Origin: Advenella sp. S44
GTDB lineage: Bacteria; Pseudomonadota; Gammaproteobacteria; Burkholderiales; Burkholderiaceae_B
Assembly (NCBI RefSeq): GCF_002810445.1
Contig: NZ_NEXS01000008.1
Coordinates: 1 to 64,000, forward strand
Length of the DNA: 64,000 bases
Direction of reading: 5' to 3'
The stretch's first letter is position 1; each line of letters begins with the position of its first letter. This document shows positions 9,097-17,403 of this stretch, one piece after another. The notes beneath the pieces were generated by a model that saw only the letters and a list, made by a program, of their open reading frames with translations, did no database searches and had not been told where the DNA came from. The translations under genes were made by a program, and so were the position numbers.

Positions 9097-9960
9097 ATGC
9101 AGTTATGTCTTGCCCCACTGCAGGAGATAGCCTCTCCTGGCTTTGAACTTCCTGCCAACGCCTGCGATACCCATGCCCATGTCGTGTCCGACGATACCAA
9201 TGCGTTCCCGTTTGTCGCCGATCGAAGTTATACCCCGCCCGCAGCGCCTGAAACCCGCTATTTATCCATGCTTGACCACACCGGCATGCAACGCGGTGTC
9301 CTCGTGCAGATCAGCGTGTATGGCGATGACAATCGCTATATGCTGCAGGTGCTTGAACGCCACCCGGACACGTTGCGTGGCATCGCCGTAGTCCGGGACA
9401 ACGTCACAGACGCCCAATTGAGGCAGATGCATGAGGCTGGGGTTCGGGGTCTGCGAATCAATGTACTTTTCGGCGGAGGCACCGGCTTTGAGGCCATGGA
9501 GAACCTCGCCCGAAAAATTGCTAATTACGGTTGGCATATGCAGTTTCTGATGGACGCACGCCAGCTACCTGAACTGCTGCCGCGCCTGAAACAACTACCT
9601 GTACCGGGCGTCATTGATCACATGGGTCATATGCCTGTGGCTGAAGGCATAAACCATCCCGGATTTCGGGCAATGCAGGAATTGATCGAACACCATGGCT
9701 GGTGGGTCAAGCTGTCCGGAGCATATCGCATCAGTGACGATTTCCCTGAATTTGCTAACGTCGTGCCCTGGGCCCAGGCGCTGATTGCGACTAATGAAGA
9801 CCGCATGGTCTGGGGCAGTGACTGGCCTCATGTGTCCATTCCCCGCATGCCTGATACCGGTTTACTGCTGAGCCAGCTGGCTCAGTGGGCTCCAAGCCCC
9901 GCTCAACGCAAGAAGATATTGGTGGACAACCCGGCCGTCCTTTACGAATTCTCAAGCTGA
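9097..9960 (+). CDS. Amidohydrolase family protein (2-pyrone-4,6-dicarboxylate hydrolase-like, COG3618)
   Basis: 287 residues from the ATG at 9097. GGAG lies five bases upstream, so I prefer this to the GTG at 9091. The metal-binding ACDTHAHV motif is at residues 22-29 and the C-terminal WGSDWPH motif closes the TIM barrel. This is the architecture of LigI-type lactonases and related hydrolases acting on aromatic ring-cleavage products. No signal peptide, so cytoplasmic. The MFS gene follows after 52 bases, suggesting a two-gene uptake-and-hydrolysis operon. The precise lactone or ester substrate is unknown. Confidence 0.85.
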   Translation: MQLCLAPLQEIASPGFELPANACDTHAHVVSDDTNAFPFVADRSYTPPAAPETRYLSMLDHTGMQRGVLVQISVYGDDNRYMLQVLERHPDTLRGIAVVRDNVTDAQLRQMHEAGVRGLRINVLFGGGTGFEAMENLARKIANYGWHMQFLMDARQLPELLPRLKQLPVPGVIDHMGHMPVAEGINHPGFRAMQELIEHHGWWVKLSGAYRISDDFPEFANVVPWAQALIATNEDRMVWGSDWPHVSIPRMPDTGLLLSQLAQWAPSPAQRKKILVDNPAVLYEFSS

Positions 9961-10012
9961 AAACAGACCGCTCCGGAACTAATCAAGCCAGACACGTCAC
10001 AGGAGACACCAG

Positions 10013-11236
10013 ATGAACTGGTACACGCAATTGAATCGGAAAGAGAAAAACACCTTTATCGCCGCTTTCGGCGGCTGGGCGACCGACGCCTTCGATTTCA
10101 TGGTGTTCACATTTGTCATTAGCGCCATTATCCAGCTTTGGGGCATCAGTAATGCCGAGGCAGGTATCCTGGGCACCATCACATTGCTCTTTTCAGCAAT
10201 CGGCGGCTGGGGCGCCGGCATCCTGGCCGACCGCTATGGCCGGGTACGTATCCTGCAGATCACCATTCTCTGGTTCTCGGTATGCACGGTGCTGATTGGC
10301 TTCGCACAAAATTTTGAACAATTTTTTGTCCTGCGGGCACTGCAAGGGCTGGGTTTTGGCGGCGAATGGGCCGTGGGCTCGGTGCTGATGGGCGAAATCA
10401 TCCGGGCCGAACACCGGGGCAAGGCAGTGGGCACGGTGCAAAGCGGCTGGGCCATTGGCTGGGGCGCCGCGGCGCTCATCTATACGCTTATGTTTTCCAT
10501 CTTGCCGGTCGAGTGGGCCTGGCGCAGTCTGTTCTGGATCGGCGTTTTGCCAGCACTGCTGGTGCTGTTTATTCGTCGCCACGTTCCTGAGCCTGAGATT
10601 TTCAAGAAAAAAGTACTCGAACAAAAAAATGTGTCCAGTCTCTGGGGAATCTTCGCGCCAGGTGTTATCAAGACGACCCTGCTTACCGCCCTGCTCTGCA
10701 CCGGGGTGCAAGGCGGCTACTATGCCATTACGACCTGGCTGCCAACCTTCCTGAAAACGGAAAGACACCTGTCTGTTGTCGGTACAGGCAGTTATCTGCT
10801 GGTCATAATCGCCGGCTCATTTTGCGGCTATATCGCTGGGGCGTACTTTGCCGACCGATTCGGGCGCAAGGCCAACCTGATCTTGTTTTCGGTATTTTCA
10901 GGAGTCTGCATCTATCTATATACCGCGCTCCCTCTTAGCAATACGCAGATGCTGATATTAGGCTTTCCACTGGGTTTTGCAGCCTCAGGGATTTTCAGCG
11001 GCATTGGCGCCTACCTGACCGAGCTGTATCCGTCCGCGATTCGCGCCAATGGTCAAGGCTTCTCCTATAACTTCGGGCGCGGTGTGGGCGCCCTTTTCCC
11101 GGGGCTGGTCGGCTATCTGAGTCAGACGATGGGTCTGGCCGGCGCCATTGCGGCGTTTGCGACGGGTGCCTATGTACTTGTTCTACTCACAACGTTTCTG
11201 CTGCCGGAAACAAAGGGTAAAGAGCTGACCGATTGA
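10013..11236 (+). CDS. MFS transporter (metabolite:H+ symporter type)
   Basis: 407 residues with about 12 membrane segments. The first helix contains GGWATDAFDFMVFTFVIS with the aspartate typical of the aromatic-acid and sialate symporter groups. The loop 2-3 signature ADRYGRVRIL and its echo ADRFGRKANL after helix 8 mark the two MFS halves. A good ribosome binding site (GGAGACACC) precedes the ATG. It lies in the inner membrane and probably imports an organic acid that the amidohydrolase upstream processes. The substrate is inferred only from context. Confidence 0.88.
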   Translation: MNWYTQLNRKEKNTFIAAFGGWATDAFDFMVFTFVISAIIQLWGISNAEAGILGTITLLFSAIGGWGAGILADRYGRVRILQITILWFSVCTVLIGFAQNFEQFFVLRALQGLGFGGEWAVGSVLMGEIIRAEHRGKAVGTVQSGWAIGWGAAALIYTLMFSILPVEWAWRSLFWIGVLPALLVLFIRRHVPEPEIFKKKVLEQKNVSSLWGIFAPGVIKTTLLTALLCTGVQGGYYAITTWLPTFLKTERHLSVVGTGSYLLVIIAGSFCGYIAGAYFADRFGRKANLILFSVFSGVCIYLYTALPLSNTQMLILGFPLGFAASGIFSGIGAYLTELYPSAIRANGQGFSYNFGRGVGALFPGLVGYLSQTMGLAGAIAAFATGAYVLVLLTTFLLPETKGKELTD

Positions 11237-11708
11237 CCAAAAAGCGACGTATCTGCCGTATATTGGAAAAAAACAGTCCTGTTATGTTCCAAAAACACAA
11301 CATATTTTAGGGAATATCACAATTGAGTGTATAATAAACAACGTACGGTCCTATATAAAAACAGAATCCAACAAGCCGTGATGGCAATGCCCTGGCGGGC
11401 GCCTTCACGAACAGACACAACGCCTACCGTCGGTATGACCTTGTGAACCATACCAGTATCAAACGGATAACTTCCCTCACTTGATGGCACCAGAAGCATC
11501 GTTTTCTGTGCACAAACATCATTTTTCAGACTGCAGTACGACCCGCTTTCGTGAGTGGTAGTGCAGAACCAGCTTTCTGCGAAAGCGCCTGGCATCCGCA
11601 TTTGCATTTTCCGGCATCTTGCCGTGGTTCGTGTGTTCGCGCCTCTTGGGTTGCACCACTTTGCCCCGCATCTGCCGTTGATTATTAATCTTTACAGGAG
11701 AACAATAT
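11237..11708. other. 472-base spacer upstream of infA, no gene seen
   Basis: The left part (11237-11340) is AT-rich and contains TATAAT at 11330-11335 without a convincing -35 at the right distance. If it is the infA promoter, the leader would be about 370 bases, unusually long. Open frames in this spacer (for example antisense 11317-11607) have no recognisable composition or ribosome binding site and are not called. Confidence 0.4.
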
Positions 11709-11966
11709 ATGGCGAAAGAAGAACTACTTGAAATGAGTGGATCTGTTACAGAAGTATTGCCTGATTCCCGCTTCCGGGTCACGCTGGACAATGGGCATCC
11801 CATTATTGCGTACACCGGCGGCAAAATGCGCAAGCACCATATTCGTATTTTGGCTGGCGATAAAGTCACCCTTGAAATGTCACCTTATGACCTGAGCAAA
11901 GGTCGCATCACCTTCCGTCACATCGCAGGCCGTGCGCCAGGCCCAGCGCGCCCACGTCGCCGTTGA
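11709..11966 (+). CDS. infA: Translation initiation factor IF-1
   Basis: 85 residues forming the S1/OB fold of IF-1: [20 protein letters not shown], then [49 protein letters not shown]. It occupies the 30S A site and helps select the initiator tRNA. The usual length is 72 residues. This copy has a basic C-terminal extension of about 12 residues ([12 protein letters not shown]). An AGGAG site sits upstream. It is not in a ribosomal-protein cluster, so it may be a second, stand-alone infA copy, as many betaproteobacteria carry. tRNA-Thr follows 114 bases later. Confidence 0.95.
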   Translation: MAKEELLEMSGSVTEVLPDSRFRVTLDNGHPIIAYTGGKMRKHHIRILAGDKVTLEMSPYDLSKGRITFRHIAGRAPGPARPRRR

Positions 11967-12000
11967 TGCGCACCGGCTTCCGATAGCCACCGCAGGCAGC

Positions 12001-12037
12001 CTTGCGGGCAGATATTCGTGCAATATCCTGCCGCAAG
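12001..12037 (+). terminator. Long stem-loop after infA, possible terminator
   Basis: CTTGCGG (12001-12007) pairs with CCGCAAG (12031-12037), and the stem continues through GCAG/CTGC and ATATT/AATAT with one bulge per side, closing on a five-base loop. No clear U tract follows, so termination is uncertain. It may instead stabilise the infA 3' end. Confidence 0.4.
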
Positions 12038-12080
12038 CCTTGCGTAAAAAATATGTTAGAATTTTCGACTCTGTAAGACT

Positions 12081-12156
12081 GCCGATATAGCTCAGTTGGT
12101 AGAGCAGCGCATTCGTAATGCGAAGGTCGTAGGTTCGACTCCTATTATCGGCACCA
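12081..12156 (+). tRNA. tRNA-Thr (anticodon CGT)
   Basis: 76 bases including an encoded CCA (12154-12156). The acceptor stem GCCGATA pairs with TATCGGC, the D arm reads GCTC-AGTTGGTAGA-GAGC, the anticodon loop TTCGTAA puts CGT at 12114-12116, and the T arm contains GGTTCGACTCC. It reads ACG codons. No duplicated 3' end was found downstream, so there is no sign of use as an integration site. Confidence 0.95.
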
Positions 12157-12226
12157 CTGCATAAACACCCCTTGATTAAACATTGTCAGTAACTATAAAA
12201 ATCAATGGCTTATCGGGATGAAATGA

Positions 12227-12252
12227 AATTTTCGATACTAATTTTCGATACT
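12227..12252. repeat. 13-base tandem duplication beside tRNA-Thr
   Basis: AATTTTCGATACT occurs twice head to tail (12227-12239 and 12240-12252). A near copy, ATTTTCGACTCTGTA, lies upstream of the tRNA at 12061-12075 and matches ATTTTCGATACTGTA (12241-12255) at 13 of 15 positions. The tRNA is therefore bracketed by related short sequences. Confidence 0.7.
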
Positions 12253-12315
12253 GTATCCCTCGCAAATTGACACAAACCTCCCCAAGATTTGCCCACGCAA
12301 ACGGAATTTTCTAAC

Positions 12316-12750
12316 ATGGTTAAGAATCCCGTCGATTTTACCGATCAACAGATTGAAGAACGGCTCGATATATGGACCGCGCTAAGTGAAATTTTCGTTA
12401 ACGTAGAACAAACACAAGAAGAGTTTGACCAGCATATGGATATGGTCGCAAGAAACGTTGCGCCAATGGGTTATTCACTCGACAGCTTGAAAAACATCAT
12501 TGTCAACGAAATCGGCCCATTTTTCATAAGAAACTTCAGCGTTTTGAATTCAAGCCCAGAGACTGATTTTTGGACTAGGGAGCAGGTCGAACTCATAATG
12601 AAGCAGTTCAGGTCCCAGAGAAATACGTTGGATGGATGGATGCAACGTATGTTTAAGAAGGATCCATTAAAAAACCCTACGGTTTCACGTCGATGGAAAG
12701 GACTGCAGCAACGCCTTATAAAACTCGGTGTACAACCACATACCTATTAG
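12316..12750 (+). CDS. Hypothetical protein, DUF7079-like
   Basis: 144 residues from the ATG at 12316. An in-frame TTG at 12289 would add nine residues without a better ribosome site. The pattern IEERLDIWTALSEIFVNVE, then GYSLDSLKNIIVNEIGPF and FWTREQVE, resembles small helical bacterial proteins annotated as DUF7079, recalled from memory and not searched. No signal peptide or membrane segment. Its role is unknown. It opens the poorly recognised stretch after tRNA-Thr. Confidence 0.6.
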   Translation: MVKNPVDFTDQQIEERLDIWTALSEIFVNVEQTQEEFDQHMDMVARNVAPMGYSLDSLKNIIVNEIGPFFIRNFSVLNSSPETDFWTREQVELIMKQFRSQRNTLDGWMQRMFKKDPLKNPTVSRRWKGLQQRLIKLGVQPHTY

Positions 12751-13099
12751 TCCGCAGTCGGGAGGACAGTCACCAAACCCGGTATACCCCTGCGTTCCAA
12801 CCGCGTGGAGCCAAGACCCTCCACTGGCGTCGGAATGCCGGCAAATTGATTTGGCAGTTATAAACGGTATTTAGGCCGTCACGCAGCAAACGACAGACGA
12901 TCTGATATATTAATGATCTAATAAGAGATAGAAGACGGGCTTACTGTTTCAAGACACGATCCGCCGGCCCTGACATTGACGCAGACGCGCTTATCACGAT
13001 GGAATTGGAAACGCCTGCAATTAAACACCTGTCCGATACCGCATCGAATATCAAATCCGGCGTAACATTAAATAATTAGTACAACAACGGAGGTTAAAC
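12751..13099. other. 349-base spacer, nothing recognised
   Basis: No coding frame, RNA or clear terminator stands out. A stretch near 12900-12930 (GATCTGATATATTAATGATCTAATAAGAGATA) is AT-rich and weakly repetitive. Confidence 0.4.
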
Positions 13100-13345
13100 A
13101 TGACAGATATCATCCATGAAGTGAACGGCAGACAATTTGCACTTCGGCAAGAATCAGATGGCGATGTAGTGGTTTGGCGTGCGTATGAATTGCCATCCAA
13201 TAATTTGGTTCGGGGCGCAGAATCCTGTGTAACAACAGACGTCATTGCCGATAGGAAGCATACACATCAGTTTGATGATCCAAGCGAAATTGCTGTGAAT
13301 GCGCTCAAGGAAACACTGGACAAGCAATTCGGAAATCCTGAATAA
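13100..13345 (+). CDS. Small hypothetical protein
   Basis: 81 residues, beginning MTDIIHEVNGRQFALRQESD, preceded by a strong GGAGG Shine-Dalgarno sequence seven bases before the ATG. It is acidic, soluble, without signal peptide or cysteine pairs beyond one Cys. I do not recognise a family. Codon use is ordinary and the clear ribosome site supports real translation. It is isolated, between two long spacers. Confidence 0.6.
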   Translation: MTDIIHEVNGRQFALRQESDGDVVVWRAYELPSNNLVRGAESCVTTDVIADRKHTHQFDDPSEIAVNALKETLDKQFGNPE

Positions 13346-13433
13346 GGTCAGGCGTGCATTGCTGTGCCATGATCTGCAGAGGTCGGCTGGATCATTGGCA
13401 CAGCGCTAACACAGACCTGGCGGCCGACTGCCT

Positions 13434-13589
13434 CTATCCCGCGTTAAAGAAGTCTATAAACCGTTCATAATCCAGCGCTTGGCATTCAATGGTCAGCGTA
13501 ATTTTTCCCTCTTCCGGAATTTCGATTGCACTGGTAGCCACTCGTACACCTTTAAATAAGTGATAGATGCGCGCGCCGGATTCTTCCAT
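13434..13589 (-). CDS. Small hypothetical ORF downstream of the beta-lactamase remnant
   Basis: 51 codons, starting MEESGARIYHLFKGVRVATS and ending in FIDFFNAG. It lies nine bases after the stop codon of the beta-lactamase fragment and in the same frame. There is no good Shine-Dalgarno sequence, so translational coupling to the upstream gene would be needed. Its regular alternation of hydrophobic and charged residues looks protein-like. I do not recognise a family, and it could itself be a fragment. Confidence 0.35.
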   Translation of the reverse strand: MEESGARIYHLFKGVRVATSAIEIPEEGKITLTIECQALDYERFIDFFNAG

Positions 13590-13598
13590 ACTACACGA

Positions 13599-14020
13599 TC
13601 AGATTAGTCCAAGCTCCTTGAGTACAGACTTGGTCACCTCCAGGCGTAATTGCCCGCCCGCTGCTTTTGTGATGTCCATATTCATGGCGTAGATATAGGT
13701 GTTATCGGCAGTCTCCACGTAACCCACCAGCCACCCCAGCTTGACGCCAGTTGCATCGCCAAAACCGACCATGCCGGTTTTGCCGCTTAAGGTCCATGAC
13801 GGTGTTTTTTCCAATACGATCGCCCGTTTTACGATTTCGGTGCTCCGTCTGGCAACTCCGAGCTGCTGAAAATAAAAGCGTTGCAAGAACGCAATCTGCT
13901 CAAGTGCAGATATTTTCAGTTCACCTTTCAGCCAGAAATGGTCTATTGCACCTGAAGAATGTATCAGAACTCTGCCAGATATCGTGCAATCTGTTTTCGA
14001 GGAAGCGTTGCAGGGCTCCT
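13599..14020 (-). pseudogene. Class D (OXA-type) beta-lactamase remnant, 3' half with frameshift
   Basis: The minus-strand frame 13599-13886 holds the C-terminal signature LSGKTGMVGFGDATG (KTG box) and GWLVGYVETADNTYIYAMNMD typical of OXA enzymes. Reading back without a start codon, the same frame extends to GAIDHFWLKGELKISALEQIAFLQRFY, also class-D-like. A second frame upstream gives RKQIARYLAEF and then a stop, which matches the preceding part of the fold, so there is a frameshift or deletion near 13968. The N-terminal half with the STFK serine is not found between here and the phosphatase gene at 14155. The product cannot be active. Confidence 0.75.
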
Positions 14021-14154
14021 AAGTCGTAATCTGATTTTGCCTAGTGCGTTTCGCGCAACCGCAAGCCCAATACCGGCCAATAGTGATATTGGATTCTCCT
14101 TTCCTAATACTTGCATAATAGCTGCCAACGTTGCTCGCCGGCCAACTATCGCGG

Positions 14155-14835
14155 TCACAGCAGCCCCGGCTTGCTGATTTCCAGCAAGGTAAAATACCCT
14201 TTGTACTCAACCGGTAGCCACCCCCCTGTATCAATATGATGGACATTGCCAAGTGTCATAATCATGGGGTGGTAGTTATGACCGACAACAACATGGTCGA
14301 CCCCGGCTACCCGTGTTACGTCTTGGCGTTCAAATCGATCGCGTGCCCACATCGCGCGCTGGCGGTGTGACTTGGAATCAAAATAGCTTTCCAGATCGTT
14401 CCAGTGTCGACACGGCACATCGGCATGAACGATGCCAATTCGTCCGTTTGCCGTCGCAACTTCTATGGCCATGGGCAGCAGCTCCAGCCTGGCAACCAGC
14501 ATTTCTCGATCATGCGAGGCTTGCTCAATGAACCAGCCTCCGCCGTTGAGCCGGTAATTATCCTCATCCATCCGACCAATGCGATGGTAACGAATGGCAT
14601 AATCGTCATGGTTGCCGCAAACCGGAAAAAACCAGCCGGTGTCGATCAGCTTAATGACCTGTTCATTTTCAGGGCCGCGATCGACCAGATCACCTACGCA
14701 GAAAAGCCGGTCTTTATCCCCATCGAACACCACCGTTGCCAATGCCTGCATCAGTTTTGTATAGTGGCCGTGGATGTCGCCGACAACAAAATCACGTCCT
14801 TTTCGATTCAACTCGAACTTGTGCACATATGCCAT
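14155..14835 (-). CDS. PphA-like metallophosphoesterase (serine/threonine protein phosphatase)
   Basis: 226 residues of the PPP family close to PphA/PrpA and lambda phosphatase. Motifs in order: GDIHGHY (residues about 19-25), FCVGDLVDRGPEN, VCGNHDD and later VVGHNYHPMI. These supply the two-metal site that hydrolyses phosphoserine, phosphothreonine or phosphotyrosine esters. Cytoplasmic. It reads toward the beta-lactamase remnant. The start ATG at 14835 has no strong ribosome site. A diadenosine tetraphosphatase role is a less likely alternative. Confidence 0.85.
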   Translation of the reverse strand: MAYVHKFELNRKGRDFVVGDIHGHYTKLMQALATVVFDGDKDRLFCVGDLVDRGPENEQVIKLIDTGWFFPVCGNHDDYAIRYHRIGRMDEDNYRLNGGGWFIEQASHDREMLVARLELLPMAIEVATANGRIGIVHADVPCRHWNDLESYFDSKSHRQRAMWARDRFERQDVTRVAGVDHVVVGHNYHPMIMTLGNVHHIDTGGWLPVEYKGYFTLLEISKPGLL

Positions 14836-14918
14836 TTATCTTCTTCTCCCTTCATCGCGCTTTATCAGGATCAGGATCAGGCCCTGGTCTTTTTCCGAAG
14901 GCCGTTGGCCAGAAAAGG

Positions 14919-15197
14919 CTATTTGTTGCGCTTGCGACGTCGATAGGCATACCAGACGGGGATTGCCACCATCACAACTGCGCTGATGACGGCAAACACG
15001 ATTTCTGTGCCTTCTGTCTCAGACGGCGAAAAATAGAAAAGAGAGGCGCACACGACCGCAGCACAAAATGCAAATACCGCTGCCACTATCTGGCGGACAT
15101 AAAGCGGTTCCTGTTCTCGGCCTGATGGCGCAAAAAAGAAAGCCGCAATCGTGGCGACTACCATAAGTATTCCAATTAGCTGAGCCCATAAATCCAT
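14919..15197 (-). CDS. Small hypothetical membrane protein
   Basis: 92 residues from the ATG at 15197. A GGAG six bases upstream selects this start over the ATG four codons earlier (15209), whose codon overlaps that ribosome site. Three hydrophobic segments (AQLIGILMVVATIAAFFF, VAAVFAFCAAVVCASLFYF, VFAVISAVVMVAIPVWYAY) end in a basic RRRKRNK tail, indicating an inner-membrane protein with a cytoplasmic C terminus. No family recognised. Confidence 0.6.
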   Translation of the reverse strand: MDLWAQLIGILMVVATIAAFFFAPSGREQEPLYVRQIVAAVFAFCAAVVCASLFYFSPSETEGTEIVFAVISAVVMVAIPVWYAYRRRKRNK

Positions 15198-15336
15198 TGC
15201 AATCTCCATCTTGTCCGATTACTCATCGATTATAGGATGCCTGAATAACAGATGCAGCGTAGCGCCCGACCAGTGGACACGCAACGCCAATGCACGAATG
15301 CGACATGACAATCACCGGTTTGCCACGGCCATTGTC

Positions 15337-15783
15337 CTATTTGACACGAGTCAGTACGCCCACGTCTTCGTTGATATTGAGCGGCCTGTCCAGCTGTTTC
15401 AGTTTTCCGCCATCCACCGATTGCAACGTGTTATTCGATCGCAGCCCAAATAGCCAGTCTTGTTCGCTGTTGTTATCCGCCTTCAGGCGCAATAGCGTAT
15501 GCAATCCCGATTTTTCAAGGGTCCAGTTCCCATGCAGCGTTTTTTCCAGCGCGTCTCCGCTGAGCACAAACCTGCCTTTGGAATCGAGCTTCAGTTCAAT
15601 ATCGTCTCCCGAGAATATACCGGCAAGAAACGTCTCCTCCGATTTCGATACTTTGTCCCGATGCGCGTCAGCGCCGCGGGATGTCGATTGCGCGTTTACT
15701 GTGTTTGTCATGGTTGCAACGCCAATTGAGGCCAGCAGTAGCAAACCGGAAGTCGTAAATATTAGGCTTTTCTTCATGCTCAA
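15337..15783 (-). CDS. Hypothetical exported protein
   Basis: 148 residues. An N-terminal signal peptide (KKSLIFTTSGLLLLASIGVATM, cleavage probably after VNA) is followed by a soluble domain rich in alternating hydrophilic segments (GRFVLSGDALEKTLHGNWTLE, HTLLRLKADNNSEQDW). The GNWTLE-LLRL pattern resembles small periplasmic lipocalin-like or META-type folds, but no assignment is justified. It stands alone, with the membrane protein gene 127 bases downstream. Confidence 0.6.
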   Translation of the reverse strand: MSMKKSLIFTTSGLLLLASIGVATMTNTVNAQSTSRGADAHRDKVSKSEETFLAGIFSGDDIELKLDSKGRFVLSGDALEKTLHGNWTLEKSGLHTLLRLKADNNSEQDWLFGLRSNNTLQSVDGGKLKQLDRPLNINEDVGVLTRVK

Positions 15784-15987
15784 TGCTCTCTGATAGTCAA
15801 GAATCTCTGGTTGTATTTGCGTATTCAGCGATCCGTAAATCAGTAAAGTAACAAAAGATTTCTTACATTAATCTGAACGTAATCAGATATCCCTATGATC
15901 ATTACAGTTGTGGTTGTTATACACTTGAATAACATCCCCGGCGCAATATATGGGGGCTCCCTTCTTACCTGTTTTGAGAGGTAGACA

Positions 15988-16434
15988 ATGAGCAAAACCA
16001 TTTTAGTCCCAATTGACGGGTCAAAAAACGCAGCCAAGGCGCTGGAGTGGGCCACGTCGCTGGCAAAAACGGCCGCCATGAAACTGCTTGTGGTCAATGT
16101 CCAGCCGAGCTTTCAGACCATTCACGCCAAGACGCTGTTCAAGCACGAGGATATCGAGCAGTACCAACAGCAATTGTTCAATGAAGTGATGGAACCGGTA
16201 AACGCCAGATTACAACAAGCCGGCGTAGACTATGAAACCAAATTGCTGATCGGGGATCCCAAGACGTGCATTGTGCAAGAGGTCAACGATCAGCAGAACA
16301 GCAACTGGCCGGTGGATATGGTCGTGATGGGCTCACGCGGCTCGAATCCCTTATTTTCCGGATTGCTCGGCAGTGTAAGCTATGCCATGATCCACTCCGC
16401 AGTCTGCCCGGTGACCATTATTCCTCAAGACTAG
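15988..16434 (+). CDS. Universal stress protein (UspA family)
   Basis: 148 residues with the Usp fold. It begins MSKTILVPIDGSKNAAKALEWA and carries the C-terminal ATP-site pattern VVMGSRGSNPLFSGLLGSVSYAMI (G-x2-G-x9-G-S), so it probably binds ATP. It acts in the cytoplasm under stress or growth arrest. GAGAGGTAGACA provides the ribosome site. The 200 bases upstream hold an interrupted palindrome ATCTGA-ACGTA-ATCAGAT near 15871-15889 that could be a regulator site. Confidence 0.9.
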   Translation: MSKTILVPIDGSKNAAKALEWATSLAKTAAMKLLVVNVQPSFQTIHAKTLFKHEDIEQYQQQLFNEVMEPVNARLQQAGVDYETKLLIGDPKTCIVQEVNDQQNSNWPVDMVVMGSRGSNPLFSGLLGSVSYAMIHSAVCPVTIIPQD

Positions 16435-16442
16435 GCTGTTGT

Positions 16443-16928
16443 TTACAATCCCAGATCGCTCAGTCCCGGATGGTCATCAGGCCGCCTGCCTGGCGGCCAC
16501 CGGAATTTGCGTTCGCTTTCAGCAATTGGCAAATCATTAATGGAAGCATGTCGACACGACATCAGGCCATTGCCGTCGAATTCCCAGTTTTCATTGCCAT
16601 AAGATCGAAACCATTGTCCGGAGTCGTCATGCCATTCGTAGGCGAATCGCACGGCAATGCGCTCGTCTTCAAAAGTCCACAATTCCTTGATCAGGCGATA
16701 GTCCAGCTCCCTGACCCATTTGCGCGTCAGGAAAGCAACAATCTGCTCCCTGCCCTTCACAAACTCGGCCCGGTTTCGCCATTTGCTGTCCACGGTATAT
16801 GCAAGAGATACACGCTGCGGATCGCGTGAATTCCAGCCGTCTTCGGCCATCCGCACCTTCTGGATCGCAGTCTCCCGCGTAAAAGGCGGCACAGGCGGGC
16901 GCATTTCAGATGTCGTATTCATGTACAT
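16443..16928 (-). CDS. NTF2-like DUF1348 family protein
   Basis: 161 residues, full length for DUF1348. Recognised by the order [45 protein letters not shown] [20 protein letters not shown] and [17 protein letters not shown], ending with [14 protein letters not shown]. The fold is an SnoaL/NTF2-like cone and the function is unknown. Cytoplasmic. It converges on the uspA-like gene with only eight bases between the stop codons, and no terminator hairpin is visible there. Confidence 0.85.
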   Translation of the reverse strand: MYMNTTSEMRPPVPPFTRETAIQKVRMAEDGWNSRDPQRVSLAYTVDSKWRNRAEFVKGREQIVAFLTRKWVRELDYRLIKELWTFEDERIAVRFAYEWHDDSGQWFRSYGNENWEFDGNGLMSCRHASINDLPIAESERKFRWPPGRRPDDHPGLSDLGL

Positions 16929-17403
16929 TCCTTATTTCAATAATGTAAAGCAATAAAACAATGAGCAACTGTTAAAGGACAACGACAAATTGTGAAAGGT
17001 ACTTTGCATCGACGCGAAGTATACGCATCGCACCGGCTTGTCGGTGATACTGGCAAGGCTGTCGATATTGCCGTCAGTCCATATCATGCATTATCCCCAC
17101 AGCCAGGCTCGGTCTGCCGCCTTATCCGGCATTGCGACGTGGAATTCGATGCGTTTCGGTGACTCGCGTGATATATGACACGCCCGGGATGGACACGCCC
17201 GGGATGGACACGCCCGGGATAGGGATATCAGGGTCTGTCCCGGATACGTACAGTTCAACAATATCATACAAGCGTCCCGTCGTCTTTTGGGCGCGGGCTC
17301 GTCCACGAGACGCCGCAAGCAACTCGCGATACACTTGAGTCTGAACGTAGCGGCACCGGAATAAAATAGCCCGGCAGGCGATGGCCGGCACACAGAGGAA
17401 TCT
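16929..17403. other. 475-base spacer with a 15-base triple repeat
   Basis: Apart from the tandem repeat at 17177-17221 described separately, no RNA or clear promoter is seen. The repeat is open in several frames, producing spurious repeat peptides, which I do not call. Confidence 0.5.
17177..17221. repeat. Three tandem copies of a 15-base unit
   Basis: GACACGCCCGGGATG is repeated at 17177, 17192 and 17207, with only the last base of copy 3 changed. Each unit contains the palindrome CCCGGG. It lies 183 bases before the MDR oxidoreductase gene. It is the least degenerate of the arrays in this window. Confidence 0.95.

Noticed and set aside
12081..12156. tRNA-Thr as attachment site of an integrated element
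   Set aside because: No integrase gene and no second copy of the tRNA 3' end could be found downstream.
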